Positions 9,659 to 18,517 are shown, numbered from the stretch's first letter. The stretch is 64,000 nt of DNA from Paenibacillus silviterrae (GCF_030167925.1 NZ_JASKUT010000002.1:1612001-1676000), one strand, 5' to 3'. Numbers and translations are program-made. Notes: generated from the sequence alone by a model not told the origin.

Positions 9659-9705
9659 TCAAAAAAAGAAACGGCCCCGGTCCTAAGAATCCAGGACTAA
9701 GGCCG
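9659..9705 (-). terminator. Intrinsic terminator
   Basis: On the minus strand CGGCC..AGTCCT pairs with AGGACC..GGCCG and is followed by a run of seven T. It lies between the oxidase-like gene and bmrC and would separate the two transcripts. The rest of 9436-9658 shows no supported gene. Confidence 0.7.
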
Positions 9706-9764
9706 CATTAGGTGAAATCAGCATGCCCGGATCTACTTGATGCTTGAAGCCGCAAGCAGAGGGC

Positions 9765-9813
9765 TACGAAAAACAGACAACCTGCACTACGTCGAACTTA
9801 AGTAGCGCAGGTT
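9765..9813 (-). terminator. Intrinsic terminator after the oxidase-like gene
   Basis: AACCTGC-CTAC pairs with GTAG-GCAGGTT (9779-9813), and the minus strand continues with TGTCTGTTTTT. It begins 26 nt after the stop at 9839 and is the first of two terminators in tandem. Confidence 0.75.
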
Positions 9814-9838
9814 GCTTATGTCAGCCCCTTCCCGTGAC

Positions 9839-10216
9839 TTATTGTCGGGGCTGCAGTTGTTTGAACAAATTCATGGCAAAGAGAAGCACACTAATGACTA
9901 CTAATAAGGAACTGACAATCGTTATCGGTAGAAACGCGGGGACTGTCGGTACGGTGATTTGCATAGCGATGCCAAGCTGCATAATGGGGAATCCGATATT
10001 GTATAACCAAAAATGAGTCTTAGCTAATTTGGTTCCGGATGCTTTCGGGTAGAAGTGGTAGATAAGTCCGAACAACGCCATGGACACCCAGCCTAAGAGG
10101 TTAATGTGTGCATGCACCGAGGTTAAACTAAAGTTGTGCATAATGCCCATCGTTATGCCTAAGATAACGCCTACACAAAAATACACTGCAGCAAGCTTAA
10201 GAAAAATCTTCTCCAT
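9839..10216 (-). CDS. Small haem-copper oxidase subunit I-like membrane protein
   Basis: A 125-residue protein with four predicted membrane helices (about residues 5-25, 38-58, 70-90 and 95-117). The stretch SVHAHINLLGWVSMALFGL resembles helices of cytochrome oxidase or nitric-oxide reductase subunit I, including His residues that bind haem in the large proteins. It is far too short to be a complete oxidase (about 500 residues). Similar short oxidase-like proteins are often annotated in bacilli without a known role. GGAGAG precedes the ATG. The gene for a small repeat-motif protein ends 29 nt upstream, so the two may be co-transcribed. Confidence 0.65.
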   Translation of the reverse strand: MEKIFLKLAAVYFCVGVILGITMGIMHNFSLTSVHAHINLLGWVSMALFGLIYHFYPKASGTKLAKTHFWLYNIGFPIMQLGIAMQITVPTVPAFLPITIVSSLLVVISVLLFAMNLFKQLQPRQ

Positions 10217-10245
10217 ACGCGCAGCTCTCCTTCGTTACATGTTGT

Positions 10246-10503
10246 TTACTTCTTGACAATCGCTTCTAATGATCCGCTGCCATCGTAGTACGATGGCTTT
10301 TTCGCGATGTCCGTAATTACCGGTGGCTGAGTTTCGTTCGGTTTTATTACAATGTCCTTCCCCAGGTTTCGAGCCTGCGGCAAGAATCTACCACTCCCAT
10401 CGTAATAACTTGGTTTTCCCTGCAAATCTCCCATGTCTTCACCGACTTCGCTTATATTGTCTTCATTAAGATCACCTATGTACACTACTATACATATACG
10501 CAC
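10246..10503 (-). CDS. Small protein with duplicated KPSYYDGSG motif
   Basis: An 85-residue ORF from a GTG, with a possible internal start at Met24. The nonapeptide KPSYYDGSG occurs twice, about 39 residues apart, the second time near the C-terminus. The two copies differ at several third codon positions, so the peptide seems conserved rather than the DNA recently duplicated. I do not recognise the family. There is no signal peptide or membrane helix beyond a short hydrophobic start (ICIVVYIG). It lies 29 nt upstream of the oxidase-like gene, in the same direction. It could be a small structural or modified peptide, but nothing in the sequence settles this. Confidence 0.5.
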   Translation of the reverse strand: MRICIVVYIGDLNEDNISEVGEDMGDLQGKPSYYDGSGRFLPQARNLGKDIVIKPNETQPPVITDIAKKPSYYDGSGSLEAIVKK

Positions 10504-10610
10504 CGCTTTTCTTTAGAATCGCCCCCAACTGAAAAACATGTCGAATGTACTAAAAATAGGATAAATTATAACCGATAGTAGGAATTCGTCTGCAGAATCG
10601 GCTCGATAAT

Positions 10611-10652
10611 AAAAAACCGGTTCGTCTCCCAAAGTATGGGCCGCGAACCGGT
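10611..10652 (-). terminator. Intrinsic terminator of the sugar-acid operon
   Basis: ACCGGTTCG pairs with CGAACCGGT around a 19-nt loop, followed on the minus strand by TTTTTATT. It begins 6 nt past the stop at 10658 and marks the end of the operon. Confidence 0.9.
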
Positions 10653-10657
10653 ATGAT

Positions 10658-12619
10658 TTAGTTGTTCCTCCCTTGAAGCGCTTCAATGATTCGGTCGACA
10701 TCATACACGCTTCCGCGCCAGGTTCCGCCGCTGGCAGCTTGAAGCGCAGCCCAAAGCCTCGTGTCGTCCGGAAGAGACGGATCCGGTGCAACATCCGGAT
10801 GAAGCTTTCGGCCGGCAAGCACCTGTGCGCCCTCCTCCGGCGTATAGTTCCGGTCCGCCTCTCCAACGAAATGCAGGCTGCCGCTAAGGTTGACCGGATC
10901 TATGATGGCCTCAATCCAATCCCCGTTCCTCAGCTTGCCGATCGGTCCGCCTGCCAGCGCCTCCGGGCCCACATGGCCGATACAGGCCCCCGTGGATACG
11001 CCCGAGAATCTGGCATCCGTGATCAGCGTTACCCGCTTGCCGAAGGACAGATGCTTCAACGCCGACGTCAACTGATACGTCTCCTCCATCCCCGTGCCGG
11101 AAGGACCTCTTCCGATCAGTACCAGGATGTCTCCGGCTTCGATTCCGCCTGTCTTGATAGCCCGGATGGCATCACGCTCCGAGACATAGACCTTTGCTCG
11201 TCCACGATGCCGAAATACTCCGTCCGCATCGATGACCGATGGATCAATCGAGGTTGACTTGATCACCGACCCTTCGGGAGCTAAATTACCCGTAGGGAAC
11301 GTAACCGTGGATGTCAATCCCCGTGCTCGTGCCTGCTCCGGGCTCATAATCACCTGATCCGCCTCTACTCCGTCGCACCTCAGGAGTGCTTCCCTTACTT
11401 TAGCCCGTCGCTCCGAATGCTCCCACCAGTCAAGCACAGCGCCAAGCTTTTCCCCTGTTACTGTGACTACAGACTCATCCAATAGCCCCATACGACGAAG
11501 GTGGAGCATCACCTCGGGCACCCCTCCCGCCAGGTAGGCACGAACCGTCGGATGCGGCTCGGGTCCGTTCGGAAGGACACTGACAAGCCGTGGTACGCTG
11601 CGATTGACTTCAATCCAGTCCGACACATCGGGGATCTTTAAGCCCGCTGCATGGGCAATCGCCGGGATGTGCAGCAGCAGGTTCGTCGACCCGCCAAAGG
11701 CCGCATGCACGACCATGGCGTTTCGGATGGCCCCGTCTGTAAGAATATCGCGTATCCGAATTCCTTTCTCAATCAGCGTCATGACGGCTCGGGCGGACTG
11801 ACGGGCCGTCTCTTGCCAGATCGTCTGCCCGGAGGGGGACAAAGCCGCATGCGGTACCGTTAAGCCCAGCGCCTCCGCCACCACTTGCGATGTGGCGGCG
11901 GTGCCAAGGAACTGACAGCCGCCCCCGGGGGTCGCACATGCCCTGCATCCGAGATCGGAGGCATCCTGAAGGGAAAGCTCCCCATTCGCATAGCGTGCCC
12001 CGATCGTCTGAATTTTGCCGGCGTCCTCTCCGTGGACCGGAGGCAGGGTAACGCCTCCCGGAACGATGATGCCCGGCAAATCACCGGAGCCGGCCACGGC
12101 CATCAGCATTGCCGGCATCCCCTTATCGCAGGTGGCGACACCAATCACTGCGGCGCGCGTAGGCAAGGACCGGATGAGGCGGCGGAACACCATGGCTGCA
12201 TCATTGCGGTAAGGCAATGAATCGAACATCCCTGTCGTCCCCTGACTTCGGCCGTCGCACGGATCGCTGACATAGCCCGCGAACGGAATTCCCCCCATTG
12301 CTGTGATCTCCTTCGCTGCGGCTTGCATCAGGAGGCCCACCTCCCAATGCCCTGTATGATAGCCTAGAGCAATCGGCGATCCATCCTCAGCCCTTATGCC
12401 CCCTTGAGTGCTGAGGAGCAAAACCTGTTTTCCATTCAATCGAGTGGGCGCCCAGCCCATCCCAACGTTCTGAGTCAAACCGAACAGTTCTCCGCTTGGC
12501 GCGTTCAATAACATCTCATGTGTCAGAGGGAGCGAGCCTGCCGGACCTTGCGCTGCCGTCTGAAAGGAATACAAGCCCTCCTCCTGACTTTCCATGATGA
12601 GCCGGATCACATCAGTCAA
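10658..12619 (-). CDS. YjhG/YagF family sugar-acid dehydratase (IlvD/Edd superfamily)
   Basis: A 653-residue enzyme, the size of E. coli YagF and YjhG (about 655), which dehydrate D-xylonate to 2-keto-3-deoxy-xylonate. CDKGMPAM and [22 protein letters not shown] give the cysteines of the iron-sulfur cluster, and [10 protein letters not shown] and [20 protein letters not shown] are typical IlvD/Edd segments. IlvD itself is shorter, so isoleucine synthesis is unlikely. The TTG start has GGAGG 7 nt upstream. It is the last gene of the IclR-controlled operon, where it would supply the keto-deoxy acid to the FAH-type dehydratase and then the semialdehyde dehydrogenase. The exact sugar acid is not fixed by sequence. 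Confidence 0.88.
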   Translation of the reverse strand: MTDVIRLIMESQEEGLYSFQTAAQGPAGSLPLTHEMLLNAPSGELFGLTQNVGMGWAPTRLNGKQVLLLSTQGGIRAEDGSPIALGYHTGHWEVGLLMQAAAKEITAMGGIPFAGYVSDPCDGRSQGTTGMFDSLPYRNDAAMVFRRLIRSLPTRAAVIGVATCDKGMPAMLMAVAGSGDLPGIIVPGGVTLPPVHGEDAGKIQTIGARYANGELSLQDASDLGCRACATPGGGCQFLGTAATSQVVAEALGLTVPHAALSPSGQTIWQETARQSARAVMTLIEKGIRIRDILTDGAIRNAMVVHAAFGGSTNLLLHIPAIAHAAGLKIPDVSDWIEVNRSVPRLVSVLPNGPEPHPTVRAYLAGGVPEVMLHLRRMGLLDESVVTVTGEKLGAVLDWWEHSERRAKVREALLRCDGVEADQVIMSPEQARARGLTSTVTFPTGNLAPEGSVIKSTSIDPSVIDADGVFRHRGRAKVYVSERDAIRAIKTGGIEAGDILVLIGRGPSGTGMEETYQLTSALKHLSFGKRVTLITDARFSGVSTGACIGHVGPEALAGGPIGKLRNGDWIEAIIDPVNLSGSLHFVGEADRNYTPEEGAQVLAGRKLHPDVAPDPSLPDDTRLWAALQAASGGTWRGSVYDVDRIIEALQGRNN

Positions 12620-12636
12620 GACATCGCCTCCTTAGC

Positions 12637-14103
12637 TTATGCTTTTACGAACACGGTTTTTACCGCTGTAAAAAACTCCATGGCCGCTTGGCCCTGCTCT
12701 CTGGAATGGGAGCTGGATTGCTTCATACCGCCAAATGGCGCCTGCAGCTCTACTCCGGCTGTTTCCGCGTTGACGCGAACCAAGCCGGCATCCATTTCGT
12801 TGATAAAGGACAGCATGCTGCCGATATCCTTGGTGAATATCGAGGCGCTGAGACCCAAATGGATGTCGTTCGCTTTATCCAAAGCTTCCTGCAGGCTTCC
12901 TACTTCGATCAGCGCCAGTACAGGTCCGAAGATCTCTTCTTGTGCTATCGTCGAGGCCGGATCGACCTTGTCAAAGATCGTCGGTTCGACATAGAAGCCA
13001 TCGGCTAATCCGTCCTCCGTCGGGCGCTTGCCGCCGCATAAGAGCTCGGCCCCTTCCGCAATCCCTTTATCAATATAGGACAAGACGGTATCGAGCTGTC
13101 TCTCGCTTGAGCATGGCCCCATCCAAACTCCCGGCTCAAGGCCGTTTCCCAGCTTAAGCTGCATCGTTTTCTCTACCAGAAGCGCCTTGAACCGCTCGTA
13201 GATCCCCTTATGAACGAAAACCCGGCTCGTAGCCGTACACTTCTGTCCGGTAGAGCGCAGGCCTCCGCTAATCGTAGCTTCCACAGCCAGCTGAAGGTCC
13301 GCGTCCGGAAGAACGATCACCGGATTTTTGCCGCCCATCTCCAATTGATATTTAGCGCCGCGTTCCAGCGCCTTCCGTCCGATCAGCTTGCCTACCTCAT
13401 TGGAGCCGGTGAAGGTGATCGCCTGGACATCGGGATGGTCCGTCAAAGCGGGACCGATTAAGGAGCCCCTTCCCGTTACAAGGTTGACGACACCGGCTGG
13501 AAACCCCGCCTCGGCGAAGCACTCCACAACTAACGCTGCCGTGATCGAGGTTTCTTGAGCAGGCTTAAGCACTACGGTGTTGCCGTACACTAAGGCCGGC
13601 GCCATCTTCCATATCGGGATGGCAACAGGAAAGTTCCACGGAGTAATCACGCCTACGACTCCAAGGGGGACTCTAGTCGTATACATCAGCGCTTCACCGT
13701 CGGTGGAAGGGATCACATCGCCCACCTTCCGCATCCCTTCACCTGCGTAGTAGCGTAGCAGTGCAACGCCTCGGGCCGTTTCGCCCTTGGCCTCGGGCAG
13801 TGTCTTCCCCATTTCCCGGGTCATAGTCAACGCAATCTCGTCCAAGCGGCGCTCGATAGCATTCGCAGCCTTGTACAAAAACTCCCCTCGCGCGGGCGCC
13901 GGCAGTCTCCTCCAAGCCTGCTGCACCGCTTTGGCAGCCGCTACCGCAAGGTCCACATCCCGAGCGTCCGAGCTCTGGAACCTTCCGACCACCTCGTTGC
14001 GATTGGCGGGATTGATACTGGACTCGGTCTGTCCCGTAGCGGATACCGTCCATTCTCCTCGAATATAATTAAGATACGTAGCTGCTTTCTCCAATGCTTG
14101 CAT
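12637..14103 (-). CDS. 2-oxoglutarate semialdehyde dehydrogenase-type aldehyde dehydrogenase
   Basis: A 488-residue NAD(P)-dependent aldehyde dehydrogenase. [29 protein letters not shown] (general-base Glu) and GQKCTATSR (catalytic Cys) are all present. It resembles B. subtilis YcbD (GucD), which oxidises 2-oxoglutarate semialdehyde to 2-oxoglutarate. That fits neighbours encoding two dehydratases that would make this semialdehyde from a pentonate or hexarate. GGAGG precedes the ATG, with 24 nt to the upstream gene and 17 nt to the next, so it is clearly part of the operon. Substrate is inferred from context; the general family is certain. Confidence 0.88.
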   Translation of the reverse strand: MQALEKAATYLNYIRGEWTVSATGQTESSINPANRNEVVGRFQSSDARDVDLAVAAAKAVQQAWRRLPAPARGEFLYKAANAIERRLDEIALTMTREMGKTLPEAKGETARGVALLRYYAGEGMRKVGDVIPSTDGEALMYTTRVPLGVVGVITPWNFPVAIPIWKMAPALVYGNTVVLKPAQETSITAALVVECFAEAGFPAGVVNLVTGRGSLIGPALTDHPDVQAITFTGSNEVGKLIGRKALERGAKYQLEMGGKNPVIVLPDADLQLAVEATISGGLRSTGQKCTATSRVFVHKGIYERFKALLVEKTMQLKLGNGLEPGVWMGPCSSERQLDTVLSYIDKGIAEGAELLCGGKRPTEDGLADGFYVEPTIFDKVDPASTIAQEEIFGPVLALIEVGSLQEALDKANDIHLGLSASIFTKDIGSMLSFINEMDAGLVRVNAETAGVELQAPFGGMKQSSSHSREQGQAAMEFFTAVKTVFVKA

Positions 14104-14127
14104 CAGTTCACTTCCTCCTCATGATTC

Positions 14128-15294
14128 TTAGAATGTCGGCCCGATTCGCCATAAGCCAAAGTCATACTGCTTCAGAATCTCCGCCTTGGTCAGCTTGCCG
14201 GAGCAAACCTCCAGCAGCTCTTCAAACAAGCGCTCGCCCACGGCCTCAATGGATTCTGTTCCCTCAATAATGGTTCCCGCGTTGAAGTCGATATTGTCGT
14301 TCATCCGTTCAAAGATAGGGGTATTGGTTGCAATCTTGATCACAGGAGCAATAGGCGAGCCTGTAGGAGTCCCTCTTCCGGTGGTGAACAATACGATCTG
14401 GGCGCCGCCGGCTGTCATTCCTGTCATTTGCTCGATATCGTGCCCCGGGGTATCCATCCATACCAAGCCCTTCTTGGAAGGCTTCTCCGCGTATTGGATC
14501 AGCTCTTCGAGCGGACGGCTGCCAGCCTTGTTCGCCGCGCCCAGCGACTTCTCCTCAAGCGAGCTGAGCCCGCCCTTGATATTCCCCGGACTCGGGTTGC
14601 CCGTACGAATGTCGATTCCCATGGCAAATGCCCGCTGCTCCATCGCTTCGATGACTTCGTAGACCCGCTTCGCAACCTGATCATTCGCAGCCCTCCGAGC
14701 CAGCAGGTGCTCCGCGCCGATGAGCTCCGTTGTCTCGGCCAGAATGGAGGTGCCCCCCTCGTCGACGATCTTATCGCTGACAACGCCGACCGCCGGATTG
14801 GCCGATAATCCGGAGCAGGCATCCGACCCGCCGCACTCGGTACCGACAATCAGCTCGCTAAGGGAGCAAAGCTCACGGCGAAGCCTGCTCGCCTCCTGCA
14901 CCATGCGTGCCGCTGCCCTCGCTCCCTCGGCGATAGCCATAAGAGTACCGCCGTGATCCTGAATGGACACAACCTCCACCGGCTTGCCGCTCTTCGCAAT
15001 CTCACTGGCAACACTCCTCGCTTGATGCGTCTCGCATCCCAGCCCAAGCACCACCACGCCATAGACATTGGGGTTCAGCCCCATTCCGACATAAGTCCGA
15101 AAGGTTTGGTCGTAATCGATTCCTACTTGGGCGCAGCCGTGCTGATGAATGAAGGACACCGTTCCCTGCACCAGCTCGGTGATTTGCTTTGCCGCTTGGG
15201 CTGCACAGGTGATCGTCGGCAGGATCAGAATATGATTGCGGATCCCCACGGTCCCGTCACTTCTGCGATACCCCCAGAATTGTCCCCTTGTCAT
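14128..15294 (-). CDS. UxaA family lyase, large subunit
   Basis: A 388-residue protein equal to the C-terminal part of altronate/galactarate dehydratases (UxaA/GarD). Family segments include HQHGCAQVGIDYDQT, LGLGCETHQ, GTECGGSDACSGLSANPA and FTTGRGTPTGSPIAPVIK. The N-terminal SAF domain of UxaA is encoded separately by the preceding gene, which overlaps this one by 4 nt. Split forms are known, for example SuyA/SuyB sulfolactate lyase. Position inside a sugar-acid operon favours dehydration of an aldonate or aldarate over sulfolactate. It probably widens the operon to a second sugar acid entering the same pathway. Function beyond the family is inferred. Confidence 0.85.
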   Translation of the reverse strand: MTRGQFWGYRRSDGTVGIRNHILILPTITCAAQAAKQITELVQGTVSFIHQHGCAQVGIDYDQTFRTYVGMGLNPNVYGVVVLGLGCETHQARSVASEIAKSGKPVEVVSIQDHGGTLMAIAEGARAAARMVQEASRLRRELCSLSELIVGTECGGSDACSGLSANPAVGVVSDKIVDEGGTSILAETTELIGAEHLLARRAANDQVAKRVYEVIEAMEQRAFAMGIDIRTGNPSPGNIKGGLSSLEEKSLGAANKAGSRPLEELIQYAEKPSKKGLVWMDTPGHDIEQMTGMTAGGAQIVLFTTGRGTPTGSPIAPVIKIATNTPIFERMNDNIDFNAGTIIEGTESIEAVGERLFEELLEVCSGKLTKAEILKQYDFGLWRIGPTF

Positions 15295-15587
15295 TGCCGG
15301 TCACCCCTTCCCCTTTTTCCCTCCAGATTGTGGACATGAACATGTGCCCCGGAAGGAATGTCACATAACGCCATGCCGATAACCTCGCCATATTTCAGGA
15401 TATCCTCGCCTTGCGCAATATCTCTCACCGCAAACTTGTGTCCAAACTCGATGCCTTCCTTCACGGTGACAGTGAAGCTTTGATCTTGGCACGTAATGGC
15501 CAGCGTCTCGCCCGGTTCAAGGTTCACCAGCGATATCGCAACATGATCCTGAGGCTTAATCATCACTACCTTCGCACGCTTTACCAT
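15291..15587 (-). CDS. UxaA family lyase, small SAF-domain subunit
   Basis: A 98-residue SAF-fold protein matching the N-terminal domain of UxaA/GarD. HKFAVRDIAQGEDILKYGEVIG is the recognisable core, with the His of GHKFA and the GE of YGEVIG characteristic of these dehydratases (key residues at about 50-70). The end reads HVHVHNLEGKRG, another family marker. The last codons overlap the start of the large-subunit gene, which implies translational coupling and a 1:1 complex. GGAGG lies 8 nt before the ATG, inside the spacer after the FAH-family gene. Length is normal for a split small subunit. Confidence 0.85.
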   Translation of the reverse strand: MVKRAKVVMIKPQDHVAISLVNLEPGETLAITCQDQSFTVTVKEGIEFGHKFAVRDIAQGEDILKYGEVIGMALCDIPSGAHVHVHNLEGKRGRGDRQ

Positions 15588-15599
15588 GCTTACCGCCTC

Positions 15600-16478
15600 C
15601 TAAGCCGTCCTCATGGTATTGAGAAGTGTACCGATTCCTGAAATTTCGATCTCAACCACATCTCCATCCGCTAAGGTAAACTCGTTAGGAGGTACGATGC
15701 AGGTTCCCGTCAGCAGTACGGTGCCATCGAACACTTCGTTATCTCTCGTTAGAAAAGAGACAAGCTCCTCCAGCTTTCGCTTAAGCTGGGATGTACTGGC
15801 CGTTCCCTCAGTAACCAAGCTGCCGTTTCTATAGATCCTGCAAGCGATTGCAAATTGATACGGGTTATCAACAACATCGGCCAACAGGACGGAAGGCCCT
15901 AAGGAACATGAGCGTCTCCACATCTTAGCCTGCGGCAAATAAAGTGGGTTCTCCCCCTCGATATCCCGACAGCTGAGGTCGTTACCTGCGGTATATCCGA
16001 CGATTCGCCCTTTGCTGTCGAGCACCAACCCTAGCTCCGGTTCGGGTATCTGCCACGTCGAGTCACTCCGAAGGCACATCTCATCTCCAGGCCCTACGGT
16101 ACGTGCCGCTGTTGATTTCATGAATAACTCCGGCCTCACGGCATCATAGACCTTGTCATAGAAGGTGGTTGCATCGAGTTTGCCTCCGGTTGCTTCATAA
16201 TTGCGGGCTTCCCGGCTTCGCTCATAGGTTACGCCCGCAGCCCAAACCTCAGGAGCTACCACGGGGACTGTAAGCCTCAAACTCTCTACACTTTCCTCAA
16301 TAGGTTCTGTTTCTTCCATCCATGATTTCACCCACGTAAGCGGACTTAGTCCTTCGTCCTCCGCTTGTCGGATCAGCTCTTGCAGATGCTTCTGCGGCAG
16401 CGGATAGACGCGGCCTTCCTCCGTGCATGCCGCAAGTACCGGCTCCTTCTCGACGGGCACATAACGAATGATTCTCAT
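15600..16478 (-). CDS. FAH family 2-keto-3-deoxy sugar-acid dehydratase
   Basis: A 292-residue fumarylacetoacetate-hydrolase-fold enzyme. EPELGLVLD carries metal-binding acidic residues, and GNDLSCRDIEGENPLYLPQAK is very close to the segment of 2-keto-3-deoxy-pentonate dehydratases (KdaD/XylX type), which make 2-oxoglutarate semialdehyde. The ATG at 16478 has GGAGGGG directly upstream, so longer readings were rejected. It is the first gene of the operon, and a 21-nt perfect palindrome lies 25 nt upstream of its start. Together with the YjhG-type dehydratase and the semialdehyde dehydrogenase it completes a Weimberg-like route to 2-oxoglutarate. Confidence 0.85.
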   Translation of the reverse strand: MRIIRYVPVEKEPVLAACTEEGRVYPLPQKHLQELIRQAEDEGLSPLTWVKSWMEETEPIEESVESLRLTVPVVAPEVWAAGVTYERSREARNYEATGGKLDATTFYDKVYDAVRPELFMKSTAARTVGPGDEMCLRSDSTWQIPEPELGLVLDSKGRIVGYTAGNDLSCRDIEGENPLYLPQAKMWRRSCSLGPSVLLADVVDNPYQFAIACRIYRNGSLVTEGTASTSQLKRKLEELVSFLTRDNEVFDGTVLLTGTCIVPPNEFTLADGDVVEIEISGIGTLLNTMRTA

Positions 16479-16503
16479 AATTCCCCTCCGCGTTTGTTTT
16501 ATA

Positions 16504-16524
16504 TTATAAAACGATGTTTTATAA
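16504..16524. promoter_or_regulatory. Probable IclR operator of the sugar-acid operon
   Basis: A perfect dyad of TTATAAAAC and GTTTTATAA around GAT, 25 nt before the FAH-gene start and 48 nt after the IclR stop. The arm TTATAAAAC recurs at 17369-17377 before the IclR gene, which supports binding by that regulator. Confidence 0.7.
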
Positions 16525-16572
16525 TTCATTTAAGTAAGAAGGACTTACCTTATAAGTCCTCTTCACTGAGCT

Positions 16573-17343
16573 CTATCTTCTGTTCGTCCATCCATTCCCA
16601 AGCTGATGCGATAATAATTCTCCGGTTTCCAGCAGCAGCTTCGTGTAGCTGTAACGTTCTTGTTCCGTTACCCTCGACACAAGCATGGAAATGCTCATTG
16701 CTGCAACGACATCCCCCGTATGGTTCATTAGAGGGACTGCGATACAATAAACACCCGGCTCGTTTTCTTGATTATCCACGGCGTAGCCCTTATCCCGAAC
16801 CTTAGCCAGCTCTTCAAGAAAACGCTCCTCTGATGCTATCGTATGCTCCGTATGAGAAACGTAGGAATAATTTTTTAATATGGATTGCAGCTTCTCCGAC
16901 GGTGCAAAAGCGATCAGCGCTTTACCAACCGCACTGCAATGCAAGGGGATCCTTCTACCGATTCGGGAGTAACGGATGACTGCTTTGGGGCCGTCTACTT
17001 TATCGATATATACCCCTTCCTTACCGTCCAGCACCACAAGATGTACAGTCTGCCCGGTAGTATGGCATAGCTGTTCGAGTTCTCTTTTGGCCACTTGGCG
17101 AATGTCAAGATTATCCGTTAATTGCCCGCTTCGCTCGAGCAGCTTCAAACCTAAACGATACTTCCCGTTGTCCGGATTTTGTTGAATGTAGTTGTAAGCC
17201 TGAAGCGTCTTCAGCAGTGAGTGCACGGTGCTCTTATGAAGATCCATCCGGGTGCTGATCTCAGAAATCTTGAGCTCAGGATGAAACTCGTCAAACAAAT
17301 CAAGAATTTGCAATGCTCTTTCTACGGATTGAATGATAGGAAT
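16573..17343 (-). CDS. IclR family regulator, probable ATT start
   Basis: An IclR/KdgR-type repressor of 256 residues: a winged helix at 1-75 (SEISTRMDLHKSTVHSLLK), then an effector domain with VDGPKAVIRYSRIGRRIP and HCSAVGKALIA. The first ATG/GTG/TTG in frame is a TTG at 17313, inside the conserved N-terminus and without a ribosome site. Ten codons upstream, an ATT at 17343 would begin IPIIQSVERALQILDLF, the usual IclR start, and GGGAGGG lies 7 nt before it. The in-frame stretch further upstream has no standard start before a TAG. Neighbouring palindromes suggest that it represses itself and the downstream operon. Confidence 0.85.
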   Translation of the reverse strand: MPIIQSVERALQILDLFDEFHPELKISEISTRMDLHKSTVHSLLKTLQAYNYIQQNPDNGKYRLGLKLLERSGQLTDNLDIRQVAKRELEQLCHTTGQTVHLVVLDGKEGVYIDKVDGPKAVIRYSRIGRRIPLHCSAVGKALIAFAPSEKLQSILKNYSYVSHTEHTIASEERFLEELAKVRDKGYAVDNQENEPGVYCIAVPLMNHTGDVVAAMSISMLVSRVTEQERYSYTKLLLETGELLSHQLGNGWTNRR

Positions 17344-17360
17344 TGCCCTACCCTCCCTTT

Positions 17361-17380
17361 GTTTTACATTATAAAACCAT
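17361..17380. promoter_or_regulatory. Operator-like dyad before the IclR gene
   Basis: GTTTTA and TAAAAC form a dyad around CATTA (17361-17377), and the sequence TTATAAAAC (17369-17377) is identical to an arm of the operator at 16504-16524. It lies just upstream of the IclR ribosome site, which fits autoregulation. Confidence 0.5.
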
Positions 17381-17542
17381 ATTCTGCTATTACAACCATA
17401 CTATACTACAGCCTTCGACTTCTGTGAAGCGTCGGCATGAAAAAGTCTGTGCACTGCGGCTGGCTCGTCACTATCGCCTAAATTCAACGTTCCGCTTCCG
17501 GATTATTGCACTAACATTCCTCCGTCAGTTTAATACAACATG

Positions 17543-17962
17543 TCATCGTTGTATCTTTGCAAAAATGTACGTGTCCCTCAATTCGCTTCCATCAACCGAT
17601 AAATCTTCGTTCTTGATAATACTCTCAAGTTCAAATTGTAATCGCTCAGGTATTAACTTACTTCTAGTATTTTTAGTAATGTTATGTAAGCTTGACGTAG
17701 CAACGAATTGCCCAGTTTCTTTCAAAAAAACAAAGAATCTTAGGTTTTCACGACTTAAAAATCTTACATGTGCCTCTCTAACTTCAAGTTCGATATCATA
17801 TTCGTTTTGTTCATTTTGAGAAAACTTTAACCAAGGTTTCAACTCATCTATCGAAGCATTAACGGCTTCAAAAACAACCTTACCATCCCCTGGTTTCGGC
17901 ATTCTAATTACTAATCGTTCAGTATGAAACTCATCTGGAAAATCAATCATAATTGGTTTCAT
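17543..17962 (-). pseudogene. RimJ-type GNAT acetyltransferase with internal deletion
   Basis: The 139-residue reading starts well (GGGGGATG site, then MKPIMIDFPDEFHTERLVIR) and follows RimJ/RimL-type acetyltransferases to FVATSSLHNI at about residue 94. It then jumps directly to KNTRSKLIPERLQFELES, which in the family comes some 50-55 residues later, and ends normally with SVDGSELRDTYIFAK. The missing middle is the strand-helix with the acetyl-CoA pyrophosphate loop, so the product cannot bind cofactor in the usual way. The frame is kept, so an in-frame deletion is likely. A second damaged GNAT gene lies immediately upstream. Confidence 0.75.
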
Positions 17963-17994
17963 AACATCCCCCTTTGGTTTATTCCTACATACAA

Positions 17995-18363
17995 TTATAA
18001 AGTTCTTAAAGTCATACGCCAACATTCAGTGACTAGTAATTGATTCGATAGAAACTGTTCTTGCTTATCAATGATGTTGAATCCATATCTGGAGTATAGC
18101 TCCCTTGCACGAGTAAGCTTATCATTCGTCCATAGAATTATAGTTTCATACTGCTTTTCAATGCAAAAATTAATTGCTGTCTCCAGCAGTTTCTTACCAT
18201 AACCCTTCCCGTTTAAGTCGGATTCAACAAGGAACCATCTTAGTTGGGCTTCAGAATCATTCATGTGACTAATAGCTATTGAACCTTTCAGTTCTTTATC
18301 CATCTCAACTAACCACAAATTGTCTTTCTCTTTATTGAAATTCTTAATAAATTGTTCTACTCC
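17995..18363 (-). pseudogene. 5'-truncated GNAT acetyltransferase
   Basis: The frame is open from just after a TAA at 18364-18366 and encodes the C-terminal two-thirds of a GNAT domain: LRWFLVESDLNGKGYGKKLLETAI has the acetyl-CoA motif (NGKGYG) and LYSRYGFNIIDKQ is the usual end region. The first strands of the fold are missing. The only standard start is a TTG at 18318 without a clear ribosome site. Proteins of this family are normally 140 residues or more, against at most 107 here. It is therefore probably a remnant. It runs in the same direction as the deleted GNAT downstream, but the two come from different subfamilies. Confidence 0.6.
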
Positions 18364-18517
18364 TTAAGTGATAAATTTTTTAAAACTAAGGTCAAAATTA
18401 TGTTCGATACTTTAGTAAGAATAGTGAGATTTAATGAGATATTCTTCTTCCCCAAACTGGAACGACCTTATCATAGAACGATTCCTTCCTAACAGAAATG
18501 GGTATAATATTTTAAGT

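Noticed and set aside
10673-11257. Plus-strand ORF of 194 codons
   Set aside because: Antisense to the YjhG-type dehydratase, GC-rich shadow without ribosome site or motifs.
10658-12619. Dihydroxy-acid dehydratase IlvD of branched-chain amino-acid synthesis
   Set aside because: About 100 residues longer than IlvD and embedded in a sugar-acid operon; YjhG/YagF-type fits better.
14128-15587. UxaA pair as sulfolactate sulfo-lyase (SuyA/SuyB)
   Set aside because: The split form fits, but all neighbours are sugar-acid enzymes and no sulfonate genes are present, so a sugar-acid substrate is more likely.
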